NCBI GenBank assembly: GCA_902802795.1
Contig: CADCNI010000001.1
Coordinates: 1 to 64,000 of the forward strand
Direction of reading: 5' to 3'
Length of the DNA: 64,000 nucleotides
Source: an uncultured Ruminococcus sp.
GTDB taxonomy: Bacteria > Bacillota > Clostridia > Oscillospirales > Acutalibacteraceae
Both the position numbers and the translations under genes were made by a program. The notes beneath the pieces are model-generated. The model did no database searches. It had not been told where the DNA came from and worked only from the letters and a program-made list of their open reading frames with translations. Shown here in pieces: positions 31,915 to 41,812 of the stretch (the first letter of the stretch is position 1; every line of letters begins with the position of its first letter).

Positions 31915-32914
31915 AAAAAGAAAAAAATCTACGGTCATGCTGTTTTCCATGATGAGTCTGCTTATGTTGGGCAGCCTGGTATTTTTTTTGCAGTCGCCGC
32001 AATCCACCGAGCAGGTGGGAGAACAAAAACAGGAGCCGGCTTCCTCCTATATGAATCATTACGCGCACACGATTCTGGAAGAAGCAGCCGGCATCGAAAG
32101 TGCCTCTATTTTGCCCTTTGACTTTACGGTACCGGATCATGCTCCCAATGCGGATGGGTTCAAATCCAAGGATGGAAAAATATACTATTCCGACAGTACG
32201 ATTGAAGTGACCTGCTGGAAGGAGCGTTTAGCGTTTGACGCGCCGCGCCAATCGGTTGTGTGTCTGGCGGATATCAAAATCAAGCATGCCTCACAGTTTC
32301 GCAGACAATGGGCCACCGGCGATTACAATTCCAGAGTAAAACAGTATCCATCCACCATTTTTTCCGCTACCAACGGCGTTGTCGGCATGTCAACCGATTT
32401 CTATCGTCACAGAAATTATGGCATTATCATACAGTACGGCAACCTGATTTGTGATAAGCGCGGGCGTTGTCCGATGGACGCTTTGGTGATAGATTACAAC
32501 GGTGATTTTCACATCTGGAACGATAAAGAACTGAGTGAATACGTAGCCAAGAACGGCGCCGATGAGATTATGCATTCCTTTACCTTCGGTCCCGCTCTTG
32601 TTCAAAACGGAGAAGTAGTGGATTACCATCATTATAATAATCAGGCGTTGGGAGAGCTTTTCTTTCCTCAGTCCAGAGCCGCCATCGGGCAATTGGGAGA
32701 ACTGCACTATCTCTACTGCGTTACGACAGAGCCGGGAGGCACCGTATATAGATTTGCCCGGTATATGCAGGAAAAAGGCTGCCAAACCGTCTACAACCTG
32801 GATGGAGGCGGAACCGGGACATTGCTTGTCAAAGGTAGAAGATATAATCAGATCGCCTATTATGGTATAGAAAGAGCAATGAGCGATATTATCTATTTTG
32901 CTTCCGCAGAATAA
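31904..32914 (+). CDS. Membrane-anchored phosphodiester glycosidase family protein (NagPA/DUF2233)
   Basis: A 336-residue protein with an N-terminal membrane anchor (about 11-30) and a NagPA-type domain. Diagnostic parts are FSATNGVVGMSTDFYRHRN, FTFGPALVQNGEVV, SRAAIGQLGELHYLYCV and the closing YNLDGGGTGTLLVKGR with the DGGG motif. Enzymes of this fold split phosphodiester-linked sugars, for example GlcNAc-1-phosphodiesters; in Firmicutes they act on wall polymers. GGAGG is eight bases before the ATG. Located on the outside of the membrane, between a lipoprotein and an Lgt-like protein. Confidence 0.8.
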   Translation: MSNKKRKKSTVMLFSMMSLLMLGSLVFFLQSPQSTEQVGEQKQEPASSYMNHYAHTILEEAAGIESASILPFDFTVPDHAPNADGFKSKDGKIYYSDSTIEVTCWKERLAFDAPRQSVVCLADIKIKHASQFRRQWATGDYNSRVKQYPSTIFSATNGVVGMSTDFYRHRNYGIIIQYGNLICDKRGRCPMDALVIDYNGDFHIWNDKELSEYVAKNGADEIMHSFTFGPALVQNGEVVDYHHYNNQALGELFFPQSRAAIGQLGELHYLYCVTTEPGGTVYRFARYMQEKGCQTVYNLDGGGTGTLLVKGRRYNQIAYYGIERAMSDIIYFASAE

Positions 32915-32954
32915 TAAGCTGTTTTTGATAATTGATTTTGAAAGAGGTGCCACT

Positions 32955-34091
32955 GTGAATCAACAATTAGCTATCATTGGTCAGAATTTTGTTGTGAGTT
33001 GGTTTGCGATCTTTTGCTTTCTGGGATGTCTGGCCGGATTACTGATGGCCTGCATTCTCAGAAAGACACAAAAACAACAGGTTTCCGATGTATTTATTGT
33101 CGTAACATTCGCCGTTCCGCTGGGGTTGATTTTGAGCAGACTATTTTACTGTCTGTTTGTGGGAAACATCAGCTCCACCCATCAGATTTTCCGGTTTACA
33201 GACGGAGGTTACGGCCTGTATGGAGCGATATTCGGCGTTTTTCTTGCCGCTGTTCTGACAGGAATTGTGTTTAGGATGAGGGGCTTAGGCAAGCTGTTCG
33301 ACTGTCTGGCGGTTGGCGGCGCACTGGCGATTGCGGTGGGGCGTTTTGCCACTTATTTTTCAGGGGCTGAAATCGGTTATGAAGTACCGTTCAAGACGCT
33401 GACTGTTTACAAAATAACGGACAAAATACATTTGCTGGCGGTTTATTGGCTGGACGGCGGATATGAAACGGTCATCTGGCTGGTATGTCTCCTGTTTTAC
33501 TGTATCATTCGCAAAAAGGGTAAGAACAAAAGCGTGGACGGTGTGACGGCCCTGCTGATGCTGGCTCTTCATGGCACCAATGCCGTGGTAATGGAAAGCC
33601 TGCGCTCCGATGCGTTGACATTTGGTCCCAATCAGGTCTTTAAAATTTCTCAGCTTCTCGGCGCGGCCTGTTATGTGGTAATTACATCGGCATTCATCGT
33701 AAAGACGGCAAAAAACGAAGGGGGTCGTCTGATTCACAAGATTCTGGTTCTGGTGATGCTGCTGTGTATGGTCGCAGCAGGAATCGCGGAATGGCGTGTC
33801 GGTAAAAACAATTATGTTTTCCTGCATGTGTTGATACTGACGTGCATGATCGTACTCGACACGATCACTGTTTATTTCAGTTGGAAAGCTGTCGCAGCAG
33901 CAAAAACAGTGGAAACAGAGTCGTTGACAGAAGCGGAACAAACGGCGGTGACGGAAGAACCGTCTGAAAAAGTCAGCCGAGAGAAAAAGTCCTCCGCAAA
34001 AAGCAGACGGCGTATCAGTAAAAATGAAGCGGACAGCATTATGGCAGCTTTTAAAGATACGATACAGAGTGAAGATGAATCATTATTATGA
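32955..34091 (+). CDS. Lgt-like polytopic membrane protein
   Basis: A 378-residue membrane protein with GTG start (GAGGTG upstream). It has about nine hydrophobic segments. The order SRLFYCLF, GGYGLYGAIFGVFLA and GRFATYFSGAEIGYEV follows the lipoprotein diacylglyceryl transferase pattern (arginine, GGLSIHG-like and GRxGNFxN-like blocks). However, the HGG histidine is replaced by DGG and the GNFxN asparagines are missing, so it is a divergent paralogue rather than the housekeeping enzyme. The C-terminal ~60 residues are polar and charged. It may modify a surface molecule made or exposed by the neighbouring proteins. No activity is assigned. Confidence 0.65.
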   Translation: MNQQLAIIGQNFVVSWFAIFCFLGCLAGLLMACILRKTQKQQVSDVFIVVTFAVPLGLILSRLFYCLFVGNISSTHQIFRFTDGGYGLYGAIFGVFLAAVLTGIVFRMRGLGKLFDCLAVGGALAIAVGRFATYFSGAEIGYEVPFKTLTVYKITDKIHLLAVYWLDGGYETVIWLVCLLFYCIIRKKGKNKSVDGVTALLMLALHGTNAVVMESLRSDALTFGPNQVFKISQLLGAACYVVITSAFIVKTAKNEGGRLIHKILVLVMLLCMVAAGIAEWRVGKNNYVFLHVLILTCMIVLDTITVYFSWKAVAAAKTVETESLTEAEQTAVTEEPSEKVSREKKSSAKSRRRISKNEADSIMAAFKDTIQSEDESLL

Positions 34092-34129
34092 AAAAATTGT
34101 AAAATAGCTGTGATTCTTTTGAAAAAGAC

Positions 34130-34157
34130 TTGATTTTTTTGCAAAACGTATTATAAT
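34130..34157 (+). promoter_or_regulatory. groESL promoter
   Basis: TTGATT (34130-34135), 16-base spacer, TATAAT (34152-34157), directly followed by the CIRCE operator. Confidence 0.75.
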
Positions 34158-34162
34158 ACTTA

Positions 34163-34189
34163 TTAGCACTCGGGGAACGAGAGTGCTAA
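34163..34189. promoter_or_regulatory. CIRCE operator (HrcA site)
   Basis: TTAGCACTC-N9-GAGTGCTAA, a perfect match to the CIRCE consensus, just after the -10 box of the groESL promoter. HrcA should repress groESL here and release it on heat shock; hrcA itself is not in the window. Confidence 0.97.
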
Positions 34190-34282
34190 CGCACTTGCAT
34201 CGTGGCGCGTTGTCGGCTGCTGCGGTGATATTCGCTATTTTTACACGGCAATGGCCGTGCGATGAAAGGAAGAATTTGTATT

Positions 34283-34567
34283 ATGACAATCAGACCGCTT
34301 TCTGACAGAGTAGTGCTCAAGATGGTGGAGGCTGAGGAAACGACCGCAACCGGTATTATTCTCACCGCTGCCTCCAAGGAAAAGCCCCAGGTAGCCGAGG
34401 TTATTTCGGTAGGCCCCGGCGGCGTAGTGGACGGCGAAAAGGTCGAAATGACTGTCAAACCCGGCGATAAGGTGCTTACGAGCAAATATTCGGGTACCGA
34501 AGTCAAGATCGACGGCGAAGAGTACGTCATCGTCCGCATCGGCGATATCCTTGCCGTTTGCGAATAA
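34283..34567 (+). CDS. groES: Co-chaperonin GroES
   Basis: The heptameric lid of the GroEL folding chamber in the cytosol. 94 residues. RPLSDRVVLKMVEAEETTA at the N-terminus, a mobile loop TGIILTAASKEKPQ, VGPGG and GDKVLTSKYSGTEVKIDGEE are typical. The start at 34283 is preferred over an upstream in-frame GTG-like extension because the family begins at MTIRPL. First gene of the CIRCE-controlled operon, 33 bases before groEL. Confidence 0.97.
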   Translation: MTIRPLSDRVVLKMVEAEETTATGIILTAASKEKPQVAEVISVGPGGVVDGEKVEMTVKPGDKVLTSKYSGTEVKIDGEEYVIVRIGDILAVCE

Positions 34568-36229
<1,662 letters not shown>

Positions 36230-36271
36230 TTCGCTGATCCGTTTTCAGCGACAGATTTGTCATTTATCAAA

Positions 36272-36307
36272 ACGGTGTTGCTGTTGCACAATGGCAACAT
36301 CGTTTTT
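36272..36307 (+). terminator. groESL terminator
   Basis: ACGGTGTTGC (36272-36281) pairs with GCAACATCGT (36294-36303), including one G-U, followed by TTTTT. Confidence 0.8.
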
Positions 36308-36403
36308 AACTGAATACTTTTGTATAAAGTGCGCTAATAGTGTTTATTTATAAGATGATTTTTTGTGCGATTGTCTAAAAATGAACAATTAGTCAATTGA
36401 TTA

Positions 36404-36432
36404 TTGCACAAAAAACAGTTTTATGATAGAAT
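36404..36432 (+). promoter_or_regulatory. Promoter of the acidic coiled-coil protein gene
   Basis: TTGCAC (36404-36409), 17-base spacer, TAGAAT (36427-36432), about 70 bases before the start codon. Confidence 0.5.
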
Positions 36433-36503
36433 AAATATAAATGATTGGATGTTCACGCTGAGACTGCGTGACATTTTTCAATATTAACGGGAGGCAATAC
36501 ACC

Positions 36504-37076
36504 ATGTCAGAATTTTTTGTAACATCGTATGATGAAGAAGAGGATCTTCCCCCGATCGTTCTGCCCATTCCTTATGAGGAAGAGGACGAAGAAGCCATTC
36601 TTGCCGAGATGAGAGCAAGAAAGGAAAAGGAAGTCGAAGTGGAGGATGAGACAGAGGAACCCATCATTCTTCCTATTCCTTATGAGGATGAAGAGGCCGA
36701 GAACGCCAGAAAGAAGATTAAGGAAGCCAAGGTTGCCAAGAAGGTAGCGGATACCGTCAAGGAAAATGCCGTTGTCTTTGAGAAGAAAGCAGAGGAAGCC
36801 GAGGCCATCGCGGCCGCCAAGGTCAAGGCAGCTATTGAGGCCGCCAAGCTCGCCGCAACCCAGAAGCTCCAGGAAGCGCAGTTTATGCAGGAAGCCATCA
36901 AGAAGGCGGAAGAAGCAGAGAGAGAGAGACTGGCAGCCGTTGCTGCTGCGGAGCAGGCCAAGAAGGAAGCCCAGGCCAAGGAAGAACTCGCTAAGAGGGC
37001 AGCCGCTCAGGCAGCACAGGCAGAAATGGCAGCACAGGCTGCTATCAACGCCATCAACAACGCCGCAAAGAAGTAA
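36504..37076 (+). CDS. Acidic, Ala/Glu/Lys-rich coiled-coil protein with a repeated LPIPYE motif
   Basis: A 190-residue cytosolic protein with no signal peptide or membrane helix. The N-terminal third is very acidic and carries the same motif twice: PIVLPIPYEEEDEE (about 17-30) and PIILPIPYEDEEAE (about 53-66). The rest (about 68-185) is a continuous Ala/Lys/Glu heptad-like helix rich in AAA and KKA blocks. I do not recognise a family. GGGAGG is nine bases before the ATG, it has its own promoter and a strong terminator, so it is a well-made single-gene unit. The two conserved motifs may be docking peptides and the helix a rod or multimer stalk. Resemblance to TolA-like or TonB-like stalks is only compositional. 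Confidence 0.65.
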   Translation: MSEFFVTSYDEEEDLPPIVLPIPYEEEDEEAILAEMRARKEKEVEVEDETEEPIILPIPYEDEEAENARKKIKEAKVAKKVADTVKENAVVFEKKAEEAEAIAAAKVKAAIEAAKLAATQKLQEAQFMQEAIKKAEEAERERLAAVAAAEQAKKEAQAKEELAKRAAAQAAQAEMAAQAAINAINNAAKK

Positions 37077-37108
37077 TTGCGGGCACATATGAGTTGAAAA
37101 TTAGAAAT

Positions 37109-37156
37109 CCCCGTCAGTCCGCTTTGTTGAAAAGCGGACTGACGGGGGTATTTTTT
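37109..37156 (+). terminator. Strong terminator after the coiled-coil gene
   Basis: 17-bp perfect stem (37109-37125 against 37131-37147) with a five-base loop, followed by TATTTTTT. Confidence 0.92.
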
Positions 37157-37210
37157 ATTGCGATAAAAAAACCGTTTATTCTTAAAAAAATACCGAGTAT
37201 ATAAAATCGC

Positions 37211-37239
37211 TTGTATTCTTCCGGATACCTATGTATAAT
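37211..37239 (+). promoter_or_regulatory. Promoter of the LytTR-DUF3021 operon
   Basis: TTGTAT (37211-37216), 17-base spacer, TATAAT (37234-37239), 33 bases before the LytTR start. Confidence 0.7.
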
Positions 37240-37271
37240 ACAGGTGTCAATGAGACAGGGAGGTGAAACCA

Positions 37272-37715
37272 ATGAAAGTAGATATCAAAATTGACGGACA
37301 GTATCAGGAACCGCTGGCGGTGATTTACACGGCGGTGCTGTCGGACGAGGTAAACAGCGCAGTCAAAAAGCTATCCGAATCACCAAGCGGAGACATCATC
37401 ACCGCGTTCCGGGAGGACAGCGCGGAAATTCTGGAGCCGGATGATATTTATCGGATTTACGCGGAGGGGCAGAAGGTGCTGGCGGTAACGGACAAGGGGA
37501 TTTTTCAGATTCGCATGCGGCTATATCAATTGGAAGAAAAGCTGGGAAATCAGAAATTCGCCCGCATTTCCCACTCCGAAATCATCAATCTGAAAAAGAC
37601 GACACATTTCGACCTGAGTATTGCGGGAACCATTCTCGTCAAGATGAAAAACGGTGAGTCCACCTATGTTTCGCGGCGGTATGTGTCAAAGATCAAGGAC
37701 ATTTTAGGCATTTGA
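37272..37715 (+). CDS. LytTR-domain DNA-binding protein
   Basis: A 147-residue regulator with a C-terminal LytTR domain (about 50-147: PDDIYRIYAEGQKVLAVT, FARISHSEIINLKKT, STYVSRRYVSKIKDIL) and a short N-terminal part instead of a receiver domain. GGGAGG lies eight bases before the ATG at 37272. Followed at 19 bases by a DUF3021 membrane protein; this pair is common in Firmicutes, where the membrane partner is thought to hold the regulator in check. It probably controls its own operon. Confidence 0.88.
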   Translation: MKVDIKIDGQYQEPLAVIYTAVLSDEVNSAVKKLSESPSGDIITAFREDSAEILEPDDIYRIYAEGQKVLAVTDKGIFQIRMRLYQLEEKLGNQKFARISHSEIINLKKTTHFDLSIAGTILVKMKNGESTYVSRRYVSKIKDILGI

Positions 37716-37734
37716 GAAAGGACGGTATTTCTTT

Positions 37735-38181
37735 ATGAAAAAGGCATTATTAAGAGGTTTGATCGGATTTCCCGTCGGTGTAACGATCGGTTACGCCATT
37801 ACGATTGCGGCGTCGCTTGCTTTCGCAAAAGGGCATTACGGAGCAGTTGTTCCGGCGATGGCGGACGATTGCGGCAGCGAGATTGCCGCGGTAGGGCTGC
37901 AATTTGTGCTTTGCGGTCTGATGGGAGCGATTTTTGCCGCCATGTCGGTGATCTGGGAGAGCGAAAAGCTGAATCTGGCGGCGCAGAGCGGACTGAATTT
38001 CCTGATTTCCGTCTGCACGATGATTCCGATTGCGTATGTCTGCCACTGGATGGATCATTCGGCAGCGGGCGTGCTGGAATATATCGGCATTTTCGCCGGC
38101 ATTTACGCTTCGATCTGGGTGGCGATGTATTTTGTCTACCGCGCGAAGATTGACAAAATCAACAAAAAGGTGCAGGAGTAA
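37735..38181 (+). CDS. DUF3021 membrane protein
   Basis: A 148-residue protein with four hydrophobic segments (about 8-30, 55-75, 82-103 and 114-138). GLIGFPVGVTIGYAITIA at the start and ICTMIPIAYVCHWMDHSAAG are family-like. Partner of the upstream LytTR regulator; likely a membrane-bound antagonist. The signal it senses is unknown. Confidence 0.85.
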   Translation: MKKALLRGLIGFPVGVTIGYAITIAASLAFAKGHYGAVVPAMADDCGSEIAAVGLQFVLCGLMGAIFAAMSVIWESEKLNLAAQSGLNFLISVCTMIPIAYVCHWMDHSAAGVLEYIGIFAGIYASIWVAMYFVYRAKIDKINKKVQE

Positions 38182-38185
38182 AAAC

Positions 38186-38232
38186 AAACCCACCGCAGAA
38201 GGAAAAATCTTTTTCTTTGTTGCGGTGGGTTT
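38186..38232. terminator. Bidirectional terminator between DUF3021 and pcrA
   Basis: AAACCCACCGCA (38186-38197) against TGCGGTGGGTTT (38221-38232), with A- and T-rich flanks on both sides. It serves both convergent genes. Confidence 0.85.
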
Positions 38233-38257
38233 TACAACTCAAAAAACTTGAAAAGAA

Positions 38258-40639
38258 TTAGAGCTTAGTGAGTCCTGCGTAATTGGCCATAATCTTTTTC
38301 AGTCCCTTGCTGTCGAAATCAATTTCGAGCAGCGCATCGTTGCCCATGGGAGTGACTTTGACGATGGTGCCGTCCTTAAAGACCTTGTGGCGGACACGTT
38401 CTCCCGGCTGGAAGGAAGCGGTCTTGGTGTGGGAAATCTTCTCCTGCTGCGCGCTTGCCAGCTCGGTGTCGGTAAAGTGCTTGCGGGGAGCGAACTGACG
38501 GGGGGTGGGGGCGATTTCTTTGCGGGACTGCTTGGGCAGCTTTTCCAGCAGTTCCTCCGGTATTTCCTCGACAAAGCGGGAAAGCCGATTGCGATGGGTA
38601 TTGCCGAACAGCATGCGGCTTTCGGCATTGAGAAGGTAAAGCCGCTGTTTGGCGCGGGTAATGCCTACATAGGCAAGACGGCGTTCTTCCTCGATGTTGT
38701 CGGGGTTGAGAATCGACTGCATACCGGGGAAAATGCCTTCCTCCATGCCGGGCATGAAGACGGCGGGAAATTCCAGACCTTTAGCGGAGTGCATGGTCAT
38801 CAGGACCACCGCGTCGCTGTCGCTGTCGAGATTGTCGATGTCCGCGATGAGAGCGACTTCTTCCAGAAACGAACCCAGTTCGGTTTCGTCGCCGTGTTCC
38901 TCCTGGTATTTAATCAGGTTGGAAGCCAGTTCGTTGATGTTTTCAATACGTTCTTCCGCTTTTTCATCCGAAAGACGCAGCGCTTCTATGTAACCTGTTT
39001 TTTGCAGAATCATTTCCAGCAGTTCATTGAGTCTGACCTGATCGGCCGCCGCCATGAATTCCTCCACCATAGCCGCGAACGCTTTGAGCTTTGCCGCGCT
39101 TCTGGAAAGCGCCTGGTACTGGTCGGCGTCCCGCAGCACGTCAAACATGCTCAGCCCCAGTTCGGCGGCAATATCCGAAGCGGTCTGGATGGATTTGTCA
39201 CCGATGCCCCGCTTAGGTTCGTTGATAATGCGTCTCAGTCGGATCTCGTCGGCAGGGTTTTCGATCACGCAGAGATAAGCCAGCATATCCTTGATTTCCT
39301 TGCGCTCGTAAAAGCGGTGACCGCCGATAATGCGGCTGGGAATACCGGCACGGTTAAAGTAATTTTCAATGGCGTTGGATTGTGCGTTCATGCGGTACAG
39401 CACCGCGTGATCGGCGTAACGCATGCCGCTGGCCACGTTGTTCTGGATGGTTTCGGCAATAAATCTGGCCTCATCCGACTCACTTTGGGCGTAATAATGG
39501 ATGATTTTCTCTCCGGAGCCGTTGGCCGTCCAGAGGTTTTTCCCCTTGCGCTCAGTGTTGTTGCGAATCACGGCGTTGGCCGCGTCCAGCACATTCTGTG
39601 TGGAACGGTAATTCTGCTCCAGACGGATGACCTCCGCGTCAGGAAAGGTCTTTTCAAAGGAGAGAATATTTTCGATGGTCGCACCGCGGAATTTATAAAT
39701 ACTCTGGTCGTCGTCGCCCACCACGCAGAGATTGCCGCTTTTTTCGGACAGCATTTTGGCAAACAGATACTGCGCGTGGTTGGTGTCCTGGTATTCGTCG
39801 ATCATAATGTAGTCAAAGCGGTTCTGGTAATGCTCCAGCACATCGGGATGCTCCTGAAACAGCCGGACGGTCTGAAAGAGAAGATCGTCAAAATCCATCG
39901 CATCGGCGTCAGACAGGCGCTTCTGGTAATTGGCGTAACATTCCGCGATTTTTTTCAGTCGGAAATCATTGCCTGCCTGCGCGGCAAAGGTCTGAGGTGT
40001 GAGCATCTGCTCTTTGGCGCGGCTGATTTCTCCGAGAATGGCTTTGGCGGGCAGCACTTTATCGTCAATGCGCAGATAAGACATCACGTCCTTCATCATG
40101 CGCTTGCTGTCGTCGGTGTCATAAATGGTGAATTTGCCGGAATAGCCGAGGCGGTCGCCGTCGCGTCGCAGGATTCTGGCGCAGGTGGCGTGGAAGGTGG
40201 AAGCCCAGACCTCACTGCCCTTTTCGCCCAGCATGGCCACCAGTCGGTCTTTAAGTTCCCCCGCCGCCTTGTTGGTAAAGGTGATCGCCATGATTTTCCA
40301 CGGAAAGGCGGGATAATGGCTGACCAGTTCCACGGCGCGCTGCTTGTCGGCGTCGGATTTTTCCGCTAATGTACCCATGGCAAATGTTTCCAGAAATGCC
40401 ACTTCGTTTTCCGTCAGTCCATTGGGAATGACGTCGGTGGTGTAGCCGTCGCCGTAGCGGATCATATTGGCTATGCGGTTGACCAGCACGGTGGTTTTGC
40501 CGCTGCCCGCCCCCGCCAGAATCAGCAGAGGACCTTTTGTCTTGAATACGGCAACGCGCTGCCTGTCGTTCATTCTCGAAAACTCACGATCGAGGATATT
40601 TTTTTTGGCGGTCAGATATCTTTGCTTTAAATCGGACAT
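38258..40639 (-). CDS. pcrA: ATP-dependent DNA helicase PcrA/UvrD
   Basis: Superfamily 1A 3'-5' helicase for repair and for clearing RecA and stalled polymerases. 793 residues. Walker A LILAGAGSGKTTVLVNRI, motif Ia ITFTNKAAGELKDRL, motif II YIMIDEYQDTNHAQYLFAK, motif III VVGDDDQSIYKFRGA, motif IV LEQNYRSTQNVL, motif V LMTMHSAKGLEFPAVF and motif VI AYVGITRAKQRLYLL. The C-terminal PcrA-type tail includes GERVRHKVFKDGTIV. The ATG at 40639 is preferred because GGGAG is eight bases upstream; ATG 40654 overlaps that site. Own promoter. Confidence 0.96.
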   Translation of the reverse strand: MSDLKQRYLTAKKNILDREFSRMNDRQRVAVFKTKGPLLILAGAGSGKTTVLVNRIANMIRYGDGYTTDVIPNGLTENEVAFLETFAMGTLAEKSDADKQRAVELVSHYPAFPWKIMAITFTNKAAGELKDRLVAMLGEKGSEVWASTFHATCARILRRDGDRLGYSGKFTIYDTDDSKRMMKDVMSYLRIDDKVLPAKAILGEISRAKEQMLTPQTFAAQAGNDFRLKKIAECYANYQKRLSDADAMDFDDLLFQTVRLFQEHPDVLEHYQNRFDYIMIDEYQDTNHAQYLFAKMLSEKSGNLCVVGDDDQSIYKFRGATIENILSFEKTFPDAEVIRLEQNYRSTQNVLDAANAVIRNNTERKGKNLWTANGSGEKIIHYYAQSESDEARFIAETIQNNVASGMRYADHAVLYRMNAQSNAIENYFNRAGIPSRIIGGHRFYERKEIKDMLAYLCVIENPADEIRLRRIINEPKRGIGDKSIQTASDIAAELGLSMFDVLRDADQYQALSRSAAKLKAFAAMVEEFMAAADQVRLNELLEMILQKTGYIEALRLSDEKAEERIENINELASNLIKYQEEHGDETELGSFLEEVALIADIDNLDSDSDAVVLMTMHSAKGLEFPAVFMPGMEEGIFPGMQSILNPDNIEEERRLAYVGITRAKQRLYLLNAESRMLFGNTHRNRLSRFVEEIPEELLEKLPKQSRKEIAPTPRQFAPRKHFTDTELASAQQEKISHTKTASFQPGERVRHKVFKDGTIVKVTPMGNDALLEIDFDSKGLKKIMANYAGLTKL

Positions 40640-40674
40640 TGCATTAGCTCCCATATCATTAAAATAGCCCTACT

Positions 40675-40703
40675 ATTATAGCATAGACCCTTTCAATTTA
40701 CAA
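40675..40703 (-). promoter_or_regulatory. pcrA promoter
   Basis: Minus strand: TTGTAA (40703-40698), 17-base spacer, TATAAT (40680-40675). Confidence 0.7.
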
Positions 40704-40726
40704 TCGGATAATTTGTGAATTATCCG

Positions 40727-41500
40727 TCAGATTCGGTATAAGCGATGGGCATTTTCTTCTGTAATACAAAGCAGTTCCTCCGTATCCATGCCGCGCAGTC
40801 CGGCGATAAACTGCGCTACGGCGTAAATCATAGAGGAATCGCTGCGTTCGCGGCGGTTTTTTGTGGTGCGGCAGGGGGTAGGAATAAGATAGGGCGCGTC
40901 GGTTTCCAGTACCAGACGGTCAAGCGGCACATATTGGGCCACTTCCACCGGACGAACGGCATTTTCAAAGGTGACAGAACCGCCGAGTCCGATATACATT
41001 CCCAGACGCAGCGTTTCTTTTGCCAGTTCCACGCTGCCGCTGAAGCAGTGCATGACGCCTTCAGGACGGTAGCGCCGCAAATGCTCGTACATATCCCCGT
41101 GCGCTTCACGGTCATGTATGATGACAGGCATATTGGTTTCCCTGGCAAGCTCCAGTTGCATGGCAAAGACATGATTCTGCCAGTCTCTGTCGTCCTGCTT
41201 CCTGTAATAATCCAGCCCGATTTCACCGACTGCCACCACCTTGGGGTGACGGAGCATGTCGCGGTATTGTTCGATGTGGCTGTCGTCCCATTTTTCCACA
41301 TGATTGGGATGCAGTCCCACCGCCGCATAGATAAAATCATACTGTTCCGCAAGTCGGATACAGGCTTTTGCGCTTTCCAGATGCATGGCCGGATTCACAA
41401 TGCAGGATACGCCGCATTCATGATGGAGCCGGTTAAGCAGCTCATCCCGGTCCGGCTCAAAGGCGGAGACTTCGTAGTGGGCATGGGTGTCAAAAATCAT
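40727..41500 (-). CDS. tatD: TatD family metal-dependent deoxyribonuclease
   Basis: TIM-barrel hydrolase of the amidohydrolase superfamily with 3'-5' DNase activity. 257 residues. Metal ligands are in FDTHAHY, VGEIGLDYYRKQ, VIIHDREAHGDMYEH, MHCFSGSVELA and LETDAPYLIPTP. The ATG at 41500 has GGAGG eight bases upstream. In many Firmicutes tatD lies near rnmV/ksgA; here it stands alone with its own promoter upstream of pcrA. Confidence 0.93.
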   Translation of the reverse strand: MIFDTHAHYEVSAFEPDRDELLNRLHHECGVSCIVNPAMHLESAKACIRLAEQYDFIYAAVGLHPNHVEKWDDSHIEQYRDMLRHPKVVAVGEIGLDYYRKQDDRDWQNHVFAMQLELARETNMPVIIHDREAHGDMYEHLRRYRPEGVMHCFSGSVELAKETLRLGMYIGLGGSVTFENAVRPVEVAQYVPLDRLVLETDAPYLIPTPCRTTKNRRERSDSSMIYAVAQFIAGLRGMDTEELLCITEENAHRLYRI

Positions 41501-41556
41501 TGGGCAAACCTCCTGCATTTTATGATTATCATACGATAACCGCTTGATTTTGTCTT

Positions 41557-41585
41557 ATTATACTGTCTTTTCGACTTTATGTCAA
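41557..41585 (-). promoter_or_regulatory. tatD promoter
   Basis: Minus strand: TTGACA (41585-41580), 17-base spacer, TATAAT (41562-41557): consensus hexamers at ideal spacing. Confidence 0.85.
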
Positions 41586-41705
41586 CTAAATGATAAAAGT
41601 TTTTACAAGAAAATCCGTAAGGCAAAAGTCATATTTTTTTAATAATGATACAAAAATTTCTGAAAAAAACGAAAATTGATTTCCATGCTGTCTATGCGAT
41701 ATATA

Positions 41706-41734
41706 TTGACTTTTTGGCCGTCATGTATTATAAT
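41706..41734 (+). promoter_or_regulatory. Promoter of the Wzz/BY-kinase and phosphatase genes
   Basis: TTGACT (41706-41711), 17-base spacer, TATAAT (41729-41734), 78 bases before the TTG start. Confidence 0.8.
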
Positions 41735-41812
41735 AAACAAATAATCAACTTCTAAAAATATGATCAACTCCTTTTATGGGGGTGGACATATTAATTCGAT
41801 GGAGGGATTTGT

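Noticed and set aside
38387-40369. 660-codon open frame on the plus strand opposite pcrA
   Set aside because: It mirrors pcrA codon by codon in a GC-rich gene and has no motifs of its own or a ribosome site.
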